A DNA stretch of 64,000 nt from Vibrio sp. JC009 (GTDB taxonomy: Bacteria; Pseudomonadota; Gammaproteobacteria; Enterobacterales; Vibrionaceae), in NCBI RefSeq assembly GCF_029016485.1, contig NZ_CP092106.1, positions 2,976,001 to 3,040,000 on the forward strand, in the 5' to 3' direction. This document shows positions 46,365 through 56,339 of this stretch, piece by piece. A program made the position numbers and the translations under genes. How positions within the stretch are numbered: position 1 is the first letter of the stretch; the number at the start of each line of letters is the position of its first letter. Below the pieces are notes generated by a model. It was not told the DNA's origin and ran no database searches. It saw only the letters and a program-made list of their open reading frames with translations.

Positions 46365-48089
46365 CTATTTATTAGGAATAATCAGTTTCTGCCCTATCGC
46401 CAGTTCATCTGAACGAAGACTATTCGCCTTTCTGATACTTGCCACAGTGACACCATAGCTATTGGCAATTCTGCTCAGAAACTCTCCGCGCTTAACCTTA
46501 TGCACTCTCGGCGGCTTATCCGTTACTTTCACCGTGATTTTCAGCTTCTGCCCAACCCAAAGCGTTTCCCGCTTCAGCTTATTTTGCTTCTTAATACTGG
46601 CAACGGAAACCTTATAATTTTTCGCAATCTTACCCAGATACTCACCAGACTTAACGGTGTGAGTAATCACTTTCGTCCTGACTTTTGGCTTCGTTGGCGC
46701 TGCTTTTTTCTGAACCGCTACAGAGCCACCCGGAATCGACAGCACCTGCCCCACAGCCAGACTGGTGCTCTTCAGATTATTAAAACTGATAATGGATTTG
46801 GTAGATACACCATATTTTTTAGCAATCAGAGAAACCGACTCACCACGCGCCACCTTATGCTTCTTAACGCTCTTTCTCTGCGCAAACAGAGTGCCCTCCG
46901 GCGGGTTCTCTTCAAAATACTGCACAAGAGCCACTCTCAATGCCCGCGCCAGTTTATCCTGATGGGTACGCTGGAACAGTAAACGCTCTTCCGTCGGATT
47001 AGAAATAAATCCGGTTTCCACCAGCACAGACGGAATATCCGGAGACTTCAGCACAGCCAGACTCGCATTCACCGGCTTAGACTTATGAAGCTTAGTTACC
47101 TTACCCATCTCCCGGAGAATATTGGTAGCGACCTTATAGCCTTCTTTCTGAGAGTTATTAAACTGCAGATCAAGCAGGGTCTGACTGACGTTTTTATCTT
47201 TTGTATTCTTAGCCAGCACCTCACCGGCACCACCCAGCAATTCGGACTGAGCCTCATGGTTCTCTACCCAGCGGGCAATTTCACTGTTCGCCCGGCGGGT
47301 ATTCAGCACAAATACTGAGCCACCCCTTGGCTGAGGAGAACGGAAACTATCCGCATGAATAGAAACAAGCATATGCGCTTTATTTTTGCGGGCGATAGAT
47401 GAACGTTTATTCAGATTCACAAAATAGTCGCCGCGTCTGGTCAGCACAGCTTTCATCCCGCTCACGCTATTAATCTGGTCGGCAATTTTCTTAGAAATCG
47501 CCAGAGTGGCGTGCTTTTCGTATTTCTTTGTCGGACCAATCGAGCCAGGGTCTTCCCCACCGTGTCCGGCATCGATGGCGATAACAATATCGGCACTGCC
47601 TTTGAACTGAGATACATCTTTACTGACTTTTGTAGATGAAGATGCCGGTGCTGCTGCTTTCGTTGATTGCGCAGAGTGTGGCAGATCGATAACAAGCCGG
47701 TGGCCATACTGCCCGCCGGGTGTCGGTTTCAGCTTAAATAAATTTGCTTTAACCTGAGTTTTCATCTCAAAAACCAGGCGGTAGGTACTCTTGTCCGGCG
47801 GAGTGCTCTTACGAATTTTCTTCAGAACTTTACTGTCCGATACAGTAACCGGCAGTCTGGTCTTCAGCGTTGTATTTTTCAGATCAACAACCAGGCGGGA
47901 TGGACTAGTCAGAGTGAAATAGCTATAGGTAACTTCAGAAGCGAGATCGATAACAACGCGGGTTTCATCCGGAGAAGGCCACACCCGGACCTTTTCCAGA
48001 ACATTAGCAGATGCACCTGCTGAAAACAGCGGTACCAGAGTGAGAAAGAGCAGTAAATACAGCGCTCTAATTTGCTTGAAAAACAACAC
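46365..48089 (-). CDS. amiB: N-acetylmuramoyl-L-alanine amidase AmiB
   Basis: Periplasmic septal peptidoglycan hydrolase. The 574 residues comprise a signal peptide (about 1-28), an AMIN domain (about 30-130), an Amidase_3 catalytic domain (about 165-395, VIAIDAGHGGEDPGSIGPT; VSIHAD) and three LysM repeats (about 410-455, 475-520, 528-573). E. coli AmiB lacks LysM repeats, but Vibrio AmiB carries them. Start is GTG, overlapping the tsaE stop by one base (TAGTG). Confidence 0.95.
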   Translation of the reverse strand: MLFFKQIRALYLLLFLTLVPLFSAGASANVLEKVRVWPSPDETRVVIDLASEVTYSYFTLTSPSRLVVDLKNTTLKTRLPVTVSDSKVLKKIRKSTPPDKSTYRLVFEMKTQVKANLFKLKPTPGGQYGHRLVIDLPHSAQSTKAAAPASSSTKVSKDVSQFKGSADIVIAIDAGHGGEDPGSIGPTKKYEKHATLAISKKIADQINSVSGMKAVLTRRGDYFVNLNKRSSIARKNKAHMLVSIHADSFRSPQPRGGSVFVLNTRRANSEIARWVENHEAQSELLGGAGEVLAKNTKDKNVSQTLLDLQFNNSQKEGYKVATNILREMGKVTKLHKSKPVNASLAVLKSPDIPSVLVETGFISNPTEERLLFQRTHQDKLARALRVALVQYFEENPPEGTLFAQRKSVKKHKVARGESVSLIAKKYGVSTKSIISFNNLKSTSLAVGQVLSIPGGSVAVQKKAAPTKPKVRTKVITHTVKSGEYLGKIAKNYKVSVASIKKQNKLKRETLWVGQKLKITVKVTDKPPRVHKVKRGEFLSRIANSYGVTVASIRKANSLRSDELAIGQKLIIPNK

Positions 48090-48547
48090 TACCTCAAACG
48101 ACTAAGCAAATCCTTACCATAATCACTATTTGCAACAAGACGAGCTTCTCTCTGCTCTCCCGAATAGCGCATCTCTATATCAAGATCAGCGCATGGCAAC
48201 AATCCTTCGCCCTTCTCCGGCCACTCGACCAGACAGATAGCGTCCGGTGTAAAGTAGTCACGAATTCCCATAAATTCGAGTTCTTCCGGATCAGCCAGGC
48301 GATAAAGATCAAAGTGATAAACCTGCCAATCAGCCAGCTGATATGGCTCAACCAAAGTATAAGTAGGGCTTTTTACATTCCCCTGATGGCCCAACGCCTT
48401 AACAAAACCCCGACTGAAGGTCGTTTTTCCTGCCCCCAAATCACCATGCAAATAGATGGTGGTTTGCCGGGTACAGCTTTTCGCTAAACTTTCACCAAGC
48501 GCAATCGTCGACGCTTCGTTCTCCAGAATCAGTTGTTTTGTATTCAT
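48089..48547 (-). CDS. tsaE: tRNA threonylcarbamoyladenosine ATPase TsaE
   Basis: ATPase partner of TsaB/TsaD in t6A37 synthesis. 152 residues with P-loop [16 protein letters not shown] (about 34-49), [10 protein letters not shown] and [14 protein letters not shown]. It starts the tsaE-amiB-mutL-miaA run and is divergent from queG. The nnrD gene found between them in E. coli is absent. Confidence 0.94.
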   Translation of the reverse strand: MNTKQLILENEASTIALGESLAKSCTRQTTIYLHGDLGAGKTTFSRGFVKALGHQGNVKSPTYTLVEPYQLADWQVYHFDLYRLADPEELEFMGIRDYFTPDAICLVEWPEKGEGLLPCADLDIEMRYSGEQREARLVANSDYGKDLLSRLR

Positions 48548-48754
48548 TGCAGCCTTACTTAAGAAACTAGACTATATAAAAACCAGTGAAGGCATCATAG
48601 TAAACTCTGTTCGTTTTGAGATACAAGCCTTCAGTCAGGCTAATATTATAGGCTGATGCACTTTATTCAAAGGATTATCCCCCTTTTATTGTTAACATAC
48701 TAAGGTGCTTCGGATACAATCTCGCCCCCGCTTATATCGCTGGTCATGATCGCT

Positions 48755-49867
48755 ATGAATTACATAAAACTTGCTGAACAAATCAAACTTTGGGGTGCCG
48801 AACTTGGCTTTCAGCAAGTGGGGATCTGCGATATCGACCTGTCAGAACATGAAAAGCCCCTGCAGAACTGGTTAGATTCCGGTTTCCATGGCGAAATGGA
48901 CTGGATGGCCAGACACGGAATGATGCGGGCCAGACCGGATGAACTGCTTCCGGGAACCATGAGAGTCATCAGCGCACGAATGGATTACCTTCCGCCTGAA
49001 GCGCAGTTCGCCTCTAACCTGAGCAACCCAGACCAAGGTTATATCAGCCGTTATGCCTTAGGCCGTGACTATCACAAGCTGGTCAGAAACCAGCTAAAAA
49101 AACTTGCCCAGAAAATTGAGCAGGAAGCCGGCAAACTCGGAGCCCGCCCCTTCGTCGACTCTGCGCCTATTCTGGAGCGACCTCTGGCGCAGAAAGCTGG
49201 CCTGGGCTGGACAGGGAAAAACTCACTCACCATCAATCAAAAAGCGGGATCCTGGTTCTTTTTAGGAGAGCTTCTGGTTGACCTGCCCCTTCCCGTCGAC
49301 AAACCGGAATCCGATCAGTGCGGAAAGTGCACCGCCTGCATTACCTCCTGCCCGACCGGAGCCATTGTGGACAATGCCGTTGTTGACTCCAGAAAGTGCA
49401 TCTCTTACCTGACGATTGAGTTCGATGGCATTATCCCGGAAGAGTACCGGAAAGCCATTGGCAACCGTATTTATGGCTGTGATGACTGCCAGTTAGTCTG
49501 CCCCTGGAACCGGCACGCCGGGCTCACACAGCAAAATGACTTCCACAGGCGTGTGGACTTTGAATCTCCCGATCTGCTCAACCTGATAAACTGGGAAGAG
49601 AAAGAATTTCTGAAAAAAATGGAAGGTTCAGCAATCAGGCGCATTGGTTACACGCAGTGGCTGAGAAACTTAACGATTGCCATTGGTAATGCTCCATATT
49701 CAGGCAAGTATATTGAAGCACTGGAAGCCAAAAAAGGAATATCAGAAGTACTGGACGAGCATATAAGCTGGGCAACCGAACAACAGCTGGCTCAGATTCC
49801 TTTAAAGGACAGAAAGAAAGAACGGCTAATCCGGGTTATAGAGAAAGGACTCCCCCGCGACGCATAG
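48755..49867 (+). CDS. queG: Epoxyqueuosine reductase QueG
   Basis: Cobalamin- and 4Fe-4S-dependent enzyme of the last step in queuosine synthesis. About 370 residues, with two ferredoxin-like clusters from CGKCTACITSCPTGA and YGCDDCQLVCPWNR and additional cysteine KCISYL; SAPILERPLAQKAGLGW is conserved. Two in-frame ATGs (48746 and 48755) compete; MNYIKLAEQIK resembles the usual start better. Neither has a strong ribosome-binding site. Confidence 0.94.
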   Translation: MNYIKLAEQIKLWGAELGFQQVGICDIDLSEHEKPLQNWLDSGFHGEMDWMARHGMMRARPDELLPGTMRVISARMDYLPPEAQFASNLSNPDQGYISRYALGRDYHKLVRNQLKKLAQKIEQEAGKLGARPFVDSAPILERPLAQKAGLGWTGKNSLTINQKAGSWFFLGELLVDLPLPVDKPESDQCGKCTACITSCPTGAIVDNAVVDSRKCISYLTIEFDGIIPEEYRKAIGNRIYGCDDCQLVCPWNRHAGLTQQNDFHRRVDFESPDLLNLINWEEKEFLKKMEGSAIRRIGYTQWLRNLTIAIGNAPYSGKYIEALEAKKGISEVLDEHISWATEQQLAQIPLKDRKKERLIRVIEKGLPRDA

Positions 49868-50392
49868 GCCCGGTAAGTAAGCAGGTATTTACTTGCTGAT
49901 TAGGATTTTTATTTTGCGCATTTAGCTTGATATAGCTCCCAAAATAAGAAATGTGGAAAAAAAATCATCTTGCCAAGAATTTCCCACGCCAGAAAAAAGT
50001 TAGACACACTCAACATTAATGACAAAGATCAAAAAAATGTAATCTAATGATCGAGGTATTAAATCAGAAAGATCTTAATTTCACTGAATTTTCTCTTAAT
50101 ATACATGGAGTTAAGAAAACAGCAAATAAGTCAAGCCCTTGCATATAACAAAAAGATCTTTTTTCTGTGGCTCACAAAACTCTGATAAAAATGAATTATG
50201 CACTAAGTTATCCACAAGACAGATTTTGTGGATAAGTCTGTTGAATCTTCTTCTGAGGATGAACTGAATTACCACTAGCTCTGGGTTCGGGCAGTGGAAA
50301 AACCAGCATCAGTTTCGCTGATATTAAACCTGAGACTTTCTCAAAAAAGGCTTAGAGAAATTTATATTTTGGGGATTATGCTTCACAGCATG
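49868..50392. other. Gene-free region at the position of E. coli datA
   Basis: About 525 bp between queG and the Gly/fMet tRNA cluster without a supported gene. In E. coli the datA locus, which stimulates hydrolysis of ATP-DnaA, lies between queG and the glyVXY tRNA genes. Here an inverted pair of perfect DnaA boxes is present at 50208-50235; TGTGGAAAA near 49954 is a weak third match. No good IHF consensus was found by eye. Confidence 0.5.
50208..50235. promoter_or_regulatory. Inverted pair of perfect DnaA boxes
   Basis: TTATCCACA (50208-50216) and TGTGGATAA (50227-50235) with a 10-bp centre; the symmetry extends by one more base into the centre on each side. Candidate core of a datA-like titration or DDAH site. 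Confidence 0.7.
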
Positions 50393-50421
50393 AAAAAGAG
50401 CGGATGGCTATAAGAGCCATG
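50393..50421 (-). terminator. Terminator of the Gly/fMet tRNA operon
   Basis: On the minus strand ATGGCT and AGCCAT flank a 5-nt loop, followed by CCGCTCTTTTTC, just after the last tRNA-fMet. Confidence 0.6.
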
Positions 50422-50442
50422 GACATACCATTTTGAAGGAAA

Positions 50443-50519
<77 letters not shown>

Positions 50520-50578
50520 TCCGATTGTGTCACCGTTAAGTACGATGAAGACTATTGCTTTTCCACCTTGAAGGAAAG

Positions 50579-50654
50579 TGGAGCGACACACGAGGTTCGA
50601 ACTCGTGACCTCAACCTTGGCAAGGTTGCGCTCTACCAACTGAGCTAGTGTCGC
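50579..50654 (-). tRNA. tRNA-Gly (GCC)
   Basis: 76 nt; acceptor GCGACAC/GTGTCGC, anticodon loop TTGCCAA with GCC, T-arm AGTTCGAACCT, CCA encoded. Confidence 0.97.
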
Positions 50655-50704
50655 ATGTCATCGTTAAGTACGATGAAGACTATAGACTTCCACCCTGAAA
50701 GAAG

Positions 50705-50780
50705 TGGAGCGACACACGAGGTTCGAACTCGTGACCTCAACCTTGGCAAGGTTGCGCTCTACCAACTGAGCTAGTGTCGC
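50705..50780 (-). tRNA. tRNA-Gly (GCC)
   Basis: Identical in sequence to the other four tRNA-Gly copies of the cluster; the flanking spacer GTTAAGTACGATGAAGACTA is also repeated. Confidence 0.97.
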
Positions 50781-50830
50781 ATATCATCATTAAGTACGAT
50801 GAAGACTATAACTTTTCACATTGAAAGAAG

Positions 50831-50906
50831 TGGAGCGACACACGAGGTTCGAACTCGTGACCTCAACCTTGGCAAGGTTGCGCTCTACCAACTGAGCTAG
50901 TGTCGC
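50831..50906 (-). tRNA. tRNA-Gly (GCC)
   Basis: Identical copy with anticodon GCC and encoded CCA. Confidence 0.97.
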
Positions 50907-50927
50907 ACTGTTCTTTCAAAAAGAAAT

Positions 50928-51004
<77 letters not shown>

Positions 51005-51063
51005 TCCGTATTGTGTCACCGTTAAGTACGATGAAGACTATAACTTTTCACATTGAAAGAAAG

Positions 51064-51139
51064 TGGAGCGACACACGAGGTTCGAACTCGTGACCTCAAC
51101 CTTGGCAAGGTTGCGCTCTACCAACTGAGCTAGTGTCGC
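51064..51139 (-). tRNA. tRNA-Gly (GCC)
   Basis: Identical copy with anticodon GCC and encoded CCA. Confidence 0.97.
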
Positions 51140-51160
51140 ACTATTCTTTCAAAAAGAATT

Positions 51161-51237
<77 letters not shown>

Positions 51238-51295
51238 TCCGTATTGTGTCACCGTTAAGTACGATGAGGACTATAATTTTCCACCTTGAGAAAAG

Positions 51296-51371
51296 TGGAG
51301 CGACACACGAGGTTCGAACTCGTGACCTCAACCTTGGCAAGGTTGCGCTCTACCAACTGAGCTAGTGTCGC
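51296..51371 (-). tRNA. tRNA-Gly (GCC)
   Basis: Promoter-proximal copy of the cluster, anticodon GCC, CCA encoded. Confidence 0.97.
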
Positions 51372-51402
51372 TTTAAACGTCTTTCGTCGTTTAGGGCTGC
51401 GA

Positions 51403-51430
51403 ATTATAAGAGCATTTTTTTGTGATGCAA
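51403..51430 (-). promoter_or_regulatory. Promoter of the Gly/fMet tRNA operon
   Basis: On the minus strand TTGCAT (51425-51430), 16 bp, TATAAT (51403-51408), then a GC-rich discriminator (TCGCAGCCC) typical of stringently controlled stable-RNA promoters. A-tracts lie between the two boxes and upstream. Confidence 0.8.
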
Positions 51431-51529
51431 GTCTTTCTATTAAAAAAAGTGTTTTTTTTTACAGTTTGATGAAAAAAAAACCAATCACAGCCACTAAATC
51501 ACTGATTTTAACTGATAAGCAAATACAAC

Positions 51530-52075
51530 TTAGATAGTGAAAATGGTATCCCGGTAGTATTTAAGCTCTGCAATAGATTCACGAATGTCATCTAAGGCAA
51601 GGTGAGTGCCCTGTTTAGAGAAACCATCCAGCACTTCAGGTTTCCAGCGGCGGGTCAGCTCTTTCAGAGTACTTACGTCGATGTAACGGTAGTGAAAGTA
51701 CTCTTCCAGTTCAGGCATATGTTTGTACAGGAAACGTCGGTCCTGACCAATGCTGTTTCCGCAAATCGGGGACTTTCCTTTTGGAACCCACTTTTCCAGA
51801 AACTCAATAGTCTGGCGGACCGCCTCATTCTCATCTATCGCACTTTCTTCAACCCGCTTAACCAGGCCGCTTGCTGTATGAGTCGTGGTACACCACTCAT
51901 CCATATTATCCAGCGCTTCTTTTGGTTGCTTAACTGCTAATACCGGACCTTCTGCCAGAATATTAAGCTCGCTGTCCGTTACTATGGTCGCTATTTCAAT
52001 GATCTTGTGCTGCTCGGGATCTAAGCCCGTCATCTCAAGATCGATCCAAATTAAGTTCTGATCGCTGAATGACAT
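51530..52075 (-). CDS. orn: Oligoribonuclease
   Basis: DEDDh exoribonuclease that finishes RNA decay by cleaving very short oligonucleotides, including pGpG from c-di-GMP turnover. 181 residues, with [10 protein letters not shown] (about 11-20), [31 protein letters not shown] and [11 protein letters not shown]. The start [12 protein letters not shown] is the family start, although the frame is open 243 bp further upstream into the rsgA promoter region. It is divergent from rsgA, the usual arrangement. Confidence 0.96.
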   Translation of the reverse strand: MSFSDQNLIWIDLEMTGLDPEQHKIIEIATIVTDSELNILAEGPVLAVKQPKEALDNMDEWCTTTHTASGLVKRVEESAIDENEAVRQTIEFLEKWVPKGKSPICGNSIGQDRRFLYKHMPELEEYFHYRYIDVSTLKELTRRWKPEVLDGFSKQGTHLALDDIRESIAELKYYRDTIFTI

Positions 52076-52203
52076 AGATGAATTGCCTATTTTTGTTTTG
52101 AAATACTCTACCGCCTTTGGGTAGCTTGGGTATATCATACTCGTCCGGGCAACAAACAACCATAGCAATATGCCTATATATTGAGGCAGATAATAGGAAT
52201 ACC

Positions 52204-53259
52204 GTGGCGAAAAAGAAAAAGCTGACGAAAGGTCAGGTACGCAGAGTACGCAGCAACCAGAAAAAGAGATTAAAGCAGGAAGAGACCATCCAGTGGGATG
52301 AGAATATGCTTGGCTCAACCAAATCCGGATTGGTGATTACTCGCTTTGGCCAGCATGCTGATATCGAAGATTCGGAAACCAAAGAGATCCACCGCTGCAA
52401 TCTGCGCAGAGGTATCGAGAGCCTGGTTTCCGGAGACAAAGTCGTATGGCGACCTGGACTGGAGTCCATGGCCGGTATTTCCGGTGTGGTTGAAGCGGTG
52501 GAAACCCGCACATCAATGCTGACCAGGCCTGACTACTACGACGGCCTGAAGCCGGTGGCCGCAAATGTGGATCAGATGGTAATTGTCTCTGCCGTACTGC
52601 CTGAGTTGTCGCTGAATATTATCGACCGGTATCTGATCGCCTCAGAAACACTGCATATCGCTCCGCTGATTGTGCTGAACAAAATCGATCTATTAAACGA
52701 AGATCAACTGGCTGATTATAAAAACCAGCTAAAGGCCTATGAGAAAATCGGCTACAAGGTTCTGTTTGTCAGTAAAGAAACCGGAGCCGGCATTGAAGAG
52801 CTGGAAGCTGAGTTGAAAGATAAGATCAATATCTTTGTCGGCCAGTCAGGCGTGGGTAAATCCAGCCTGGTGAATGCCCTGCTGCCTGAAGTCAATGCAG
52901 AAGAAGGTCTGATATCAGAAAACTCCGGACTTGGTCAGCATACGACGACCGCAGCCCGTCTTTATCACTTCCCTCACGGTGGTGATCTGATTGACTCGCC
53001 GGGGGTTCGCGAATTCGGGCTATGGCATCTGGAACCAGATGAAGTCACTGAAGCCTTTGTCGAGTTTCGTCCTTATCTGGGCGGCTGTAAATTCCGCGAC
53101 TGCAAACACCAGGACGATCCGGGCTGCATCCTGCGTGAAGAGGTAGAAAAAGGAACCATCAGCCAGGCACGTTTTGACAGTTATCACCGCATAATTGAAA
53201 GTATGACTGAGAACAAAGCAAACAGACAATACTCACGAAGTAAAAAAGCTGACTTGTAA
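52204..53259 (+). CDS. rsgA: Ribosome small-subunit-dependent GTPase RsgA
   Basis: Late 30S maturation GTPase. 351 residues: a basic N-terminus ([20 protein letters not shown]), an OB domain (about 45-110) and a circularly permuted G domain in which NKIDLL (G4) precedes [12 protein letters not shown] (G1) and [11 protein letters not shown] (G3). The zinc-binding [14 protein letters not shown] follows. Start is GTG with AGGA upstream; the frame extends 87 bp further. It runs into psd after 62 bp. Confidence 0.96.
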   Translation: MAKKKKLTKGQVRRVRSNQKKRLKQEETIQWDENMLGSTKSGLVITRFGQHADIEDSETKEIHRCNLRRGIESLVSGDKVVWRPGLESMAGISGVVEAVETRTSMLTRPDYYDGLKPVAANVDQMVIVSAVLPELSLNIIDRYLIASETLHIAPLIVLNKIDLLNEDQLADYKNQLKAYEKIGYKVLFVSKETGAGIEELEAELKDKINIFVGQSGVGKSSLVNALLPEVNAEEGLISENSGLGQHTTTAARLYHFPHGGDLIDSPGVREFGLWHLEPDEVTEAFVEFRPYLGGCKFRDCKHQDDPGCILREEVEKGTISQARFDSYHRIIESMTENKANRQYSRSKKADL

Positions 53260-53321
53260 ACGGCGGCAGATTCAGTAACATCTCGCGCCTGATAAATAGG
53301 ATTGATTCGGTAAAAACAGAT

Positions 53322-54209
53322 ATGAAACTTTCAGATAAAATCAAAATTGGATTCCAGCAGTGGGGGCCTAAACATGCCATCACCAGACTTGCAGGCCTAT
53401 TCGCTTCAGCAAAGCTGGGTGGCTTAACCACCGCTGTCATTCGTCTGTTTATCAAACAGTACAAGATCAACATGAGCGAAGCTCTGTATTCTGATCCGGC
53501 TTACTACGATACCTTCAACAACTTCTTTGTCCGGGAACTGAACCCGGACGCAAGACCAGTTGCTGAAGGTGAATCCGTCATTGTTCATCCTGCAGATGCC
53601 AGAACCAGCCAGTTCGGCCCAATCGAAAACGGCCGCCTGATTCAGGCAAAAGGTCATGACTTTTCCGCTCAGGAACTGCTGGGTGGCGATAAAGACCTAT
53701 ACGAAGAGTTTGCAGAGGGCAACTTTGCAACCCTGTACCTTTCTCCAAGCGACTACCACCGTGTACACATGCCTTGCGACGGTACACTGCGTCAGATGAT
53801 CTATGTTCCGGGTGAGCTTTACTCGGTAAACCCACTGACTGCTGAAAATATACCTGAGCTATTTGCCCGCAACGAGCGTGTCGTCTGCATTTTCGATACA
53901 GAATTTGGCCCTATGGCGCATATTCTTGTGGGCGCAACCATTGTCGGCAGTATCGAAGTTGTCTGGTCAGGCACCATCACCCCGCCAAGAGGAAACACAG
54001 TTTACCGCTGGGATTACCCTGCCGAAGGCCCTAAAGCTGTCGTACTGAAGAAAGGTGAAGAGATGGGCCGCTTTAAACTGGGCTCAACCGTTATCAACCT
54101 GTTTGCCAAAGACAAGATTCGATTTGATGACTCTATGCAACAAGGTGAAAAAACCATACTAGGTACGCCTTACGCGCACATAGTAAATACTGAAGACTCT
54201 TCAAATTAA
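53322..54209 (+). CDS. psd: Phosphatidylserine decarboxylase proenzyme
   Basis: Membrane-associated pyruvoyl enzyme making phosphatidylethanolamine. 295 residues. The self-cleavage motif LGST ([11 protein letters not shown], about residue 250) produces the pyruvoyl-bearing alpha chain; [16 protein letters not shown] is the conserved beta-chain region. In E. coli mscM follows; here the next segment is repeat DNA. Confidence 0.96.
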   Translation: MKLSDKIKIGFQQWGPKHAITRLAGLFASAKLGGLTTAVIRLFIKQYKINMSEALYSDPAYYDTFNNFFVRELNPDARPVAEGESVIVHPADARTSQFGPIENGRLIQAKGHDFSAQELLGGDKDLYEEFAEGNFATLYLSPSDYHRVHMPCDGTLRQMIYVPGELYSVNPLTAENIPELFARNERVVCIFDTEFGPMAHILVGATIVGSIEVVWSGTITPPRGNTVYRWDYPAEGPKAVVLKKGEEMGRFKLGSTVINLFAKDKIRFDDSMQQGEKTILGTPYAHIVNTEDSSN

Positions 54210-54254
54210 CCTTCCCCCGCCACCGTACCTAATCCCAGGCACGGTGGTACCACA

Positions 54255-54535
54255 CCTATAACCCTAACTCTTATACACAAATATTAAAGTGACCAGAGGA
54301 CGGTTCTCCCCCTTGAACGAAAAAGCCTAACTGGTTGATAAAGCTAATAGAAGGGGGAGTTAGAGGGGGTTGATTATGCCATGCATGGTTAAACCGCCAA
54401 AACTTAACCCCATGAGAAACAACCCCTCCCAGCCTCCCCTTCGATGTTACTTCTTCGAAAATCCGGCCTTTCGAGGCTAAGGGGAGGAGCAATCTTTGAC
54501 TCCTTAAACTTGTGTATAAGAGTCAGCCTGTAACC
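54255..54535. mobile_element. MITE with Tn5/IS50-type ends and 9-bp target duplication
   Basis: The right end (54508-54526, read inward on the minus strand) is CTGACTCTTATACACAAGT, identical to the Tn5/IS50 outside end as I remember it. The left end (54264-54282) is CTAACTCTTATACACAAAT, 17 of 19. The flanks CCTATAACC (54255-54263) and CCTGTAACC (54527-54535) match at 8 of 9 positions, the duplication length of IS50-group transposases. The 263-bp body has no transposase frame but carries inverted CTCCCCCTT/AAGGGGGAG and CCCCTT/AAGGGG segments. Confidence 0.88.
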
Positions 54536-54610
54536 TGTAACCTGTAACCTGTAACCTGTAACCTGTAACCTGTAACCTGTAACCTGTAACCTGTAACCTG
54601 TAACCTGTAA
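54527..54610. repeat. Heptamer tandem repeat, 12 x CCTGTAA
   Basis: Twelve perfect head-to-tail copies of CCTGTAA. The first overlaps the right target duplication of the MITE, whose left duplication (CCTATAACC) looks like a decayed unit. Confidence 0.93.
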
Positions 54611-54805
54611 CCCAAAACACTATATTCCCACCGAACCAAAAAATTGACCAAAAACAAACCAACCCAACATATTTCCCCTCCGCATCTCAAAACTAAACCC
54701 CGATCTTAGCAACCTGTTTTTGCTTACTTTAAGCTAAGTTACAGTCACTTTTAAAAATTAAGACCCTGACAGCAACGCTGTACCGGGTATAAGGCTGGGC
54801 TGAAG
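54611..54805 (+). other. Upstream region of the dicarboxylate transporter gene
   Basis: About 195 bp with no gene. AT-rich sequence near 54720-54760 may contain the promoter; I could not fix its boxes. Nothing else recognised. Confidence 0.3.
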
Positions 54806-56230
54806 ATGAAGAAGAAGAAAAAAATAGATACGGGGACACTCATTAAGCTATTTATCTGCTTTGCGATTCCCACAGTGGTACTTTTCCTTCCTATAGATCT
54901 TATTCCGATAGACGATCTCACACTCATTCAACACCGCCTTCTGGCGATATTCTTACTGGCAGCGCTGCTCTGGGTTCTTGAACCTGTGCCCGTGTTTGCC
55001 ACCTCTATCCTGATTATCGCTCTTGAATTAATCATGATATCCAATAAAGGACTACACCTGTTCAGGACCCCGCCGGAAGGGCATGACATGGGCATCCTGA
55101 TGAACTACAAAGACATATTCAGTGCCTTTTCATCGCCAATCATCATCCTGTTTATGGGTGGTTTTGCCCTGGCCATCGCAGCTTCCAAATATGAGCTGGA
55201 CAACAACCTGGCGCGGGTTCTTTTAAAGCCCTTCGGCACCCAGCCCCGCTTTATCATGCTCGGCCTGATGCTGATTACAGCCACCTTCTCCATGTTTATG
55301 TCCAACACCGCAACCACGGTAATGATGTTGGCTCTTTTAGGCCCTATAGTAGCATCTGCGCCCAAAGGCGATCTGGGGATTAAAGCTCTGGTATTATGCG
55401 TTCCCATTGCCGCTAACACTGGTGGTATCGCCACCCCAATCGGTACTCCGCCCAACGCCATTGCACTTCAGTATCTGACCGGTGAAAACAGCATCGACTT
55501 TTTAACCTGGATGATGATGGGCCTGCCGTTTGTGATGATCCAGCTTGCTATCGCCTGGTTCCTGCTGCAAAAACTCTTTCCGTCAGGACAGGCCGAAATG
55601 GTACTGAGGCTGGATGGTAAATTTAGGAAAAGCTGGCGGGCGATTACCGTCTACGTCACCTTCGCAGCCACCATTCTGCTCTGGATGACCACTAAGGTTC
55701 ACGGCATGAACACCTACGTGGTTTCCATTATCCCGCTGGCCGTCTTCACTCTGACAGGGATTATGGGCAAAGATGAGCTTAAGCTTATCAACTGGGATGT
55801 ACTCTGGCTGGTTGCCGGTGGTATCGCCATAGGTATCGGCCTGGATAAAACCGGCCTTGCAGAAGCCCTCGCCCACGCCATTGACTATGAATCACTGTCA
55901 CCACTGGCGGTGGTCATTGTGATGTCCCTTGTCTGCTGGCTGATGGCAAACTTTATGTCCAACACAGCAACAGCAAACCTGTTAATGCCGATTGCCGCTG
56001 CGATTGGCGCATCAATGGAAAGCCTGTCAGCTATCGGTGGGATTCAGGGTCTGATGGTCGTCGTCGCCTTCTCCGCTTCGCTGGGTATGATTCTTCCGGT
56101 TTCCACCCCACCAAACTCTCTGGCCTACTCCACCGGCCTGATAGAGAGCAAAGACATGGCCAAAACCGGCATCATTATGGGTGTGATTGGTCTGGCTATC
56201 GTATACACCGCAGCAATAATTATTACCTAA
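54806..56230 (+). CDS. DASS-family sodium/dicarboxylate symporter
   Basis: 474-residue polytopic inner-membrane transporter of the divalent anion:Na+ symporter family (SLC13/VcINDY type), with about 11-12 hydrophobic segments. Two repeat-related SNT motifs (MSNTATTVMML near 165; MSNTATANLLM near 390), each followed by a Pro-containing segment (GTPPNAIAL; VSTPPNSLAY), form the Na+ and carboxylate sites. A lysine-rich N-terminus (MKKKKK) is cytoplasmic. Likely substrates are succinate, fumarate or malate; the nearby fumarate reductase operon is suggestive but not proof. Confidence 0.9.
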   Translation: MKKKKKIDTGTLIKLFICFAIPTVVLFLPIDLIPIDDLTLIQHRLLAIFLLAALLWVLEPVPVFATSILIIALELIMISNKGLHLFRTPPEGHDMGILMNYKDIFSAFSSPIIILFMGGFALAIAASKYELDNNLARVLLKPFGTQPRFIMLGLMLITATFSMFMSNTATTVMMLALLGPIVASAPKGDLGIKALVLCVPIAANTGGIATPIGTPPNAIALQYLTGENSIDFLTWMMMGLPFVMIQLAIAWFLLQKLFPSGQAEMVLRLDGKFRKSWRAITVYVTFAATILLWMTTKVHGMNTYVVSIIPLAVFTLTGIMGKDELKLINWDVLWLVAGGIAIGIGLDKTGLAEALAHAIDYESLSPLAVVIVMSLVCWLMANFMSNTATANLLMPIAAAIGASMESLSAIGGIQGLMVVVAFSASLGMILPVSTPPNSLAYSTGLIESKDMAKTGIIMGVIGLAIVYTAAIIIT

Positions 56231-56236
56231 ACAAAG

Positions 56237-56272
56237 AGAGCCTCCATTCCGCTAACAAAATGGAGGCTCTCC
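56237..56272 (+). terminator. Terminator after the DASS transporter gene
   Basis: GAGAGCCTCCAT and ATGGAGGCTCTC form a 12-bp stem around a 12-nt loop, followed by CTATCCTTCC. The T-tract is weak. Confidence 0.7.
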
Positions 56273-56289
56273 TATCCTTCCGCGGCACT

Positions 56290-56329
56290 CAGGCCCCAAC
56301 AGGGCAAAGCCCGCCCCCATAGCCCTATT
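56290..56329. repeat. Dispersed hairpin element, right-half remnant (copy H)
   Basis: AGGCCCCAACAGGGCAAAGC then CCGCCCCCATAGCCCTATTC: hairpin GGGC-AAA-GCCC plus the CCCCATAGCCC end, without the octamer array. It lies between the DASS gene and epmA. Confidence 0.7.
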
Positions 56330-56339
56330 CCCCTTCCTT

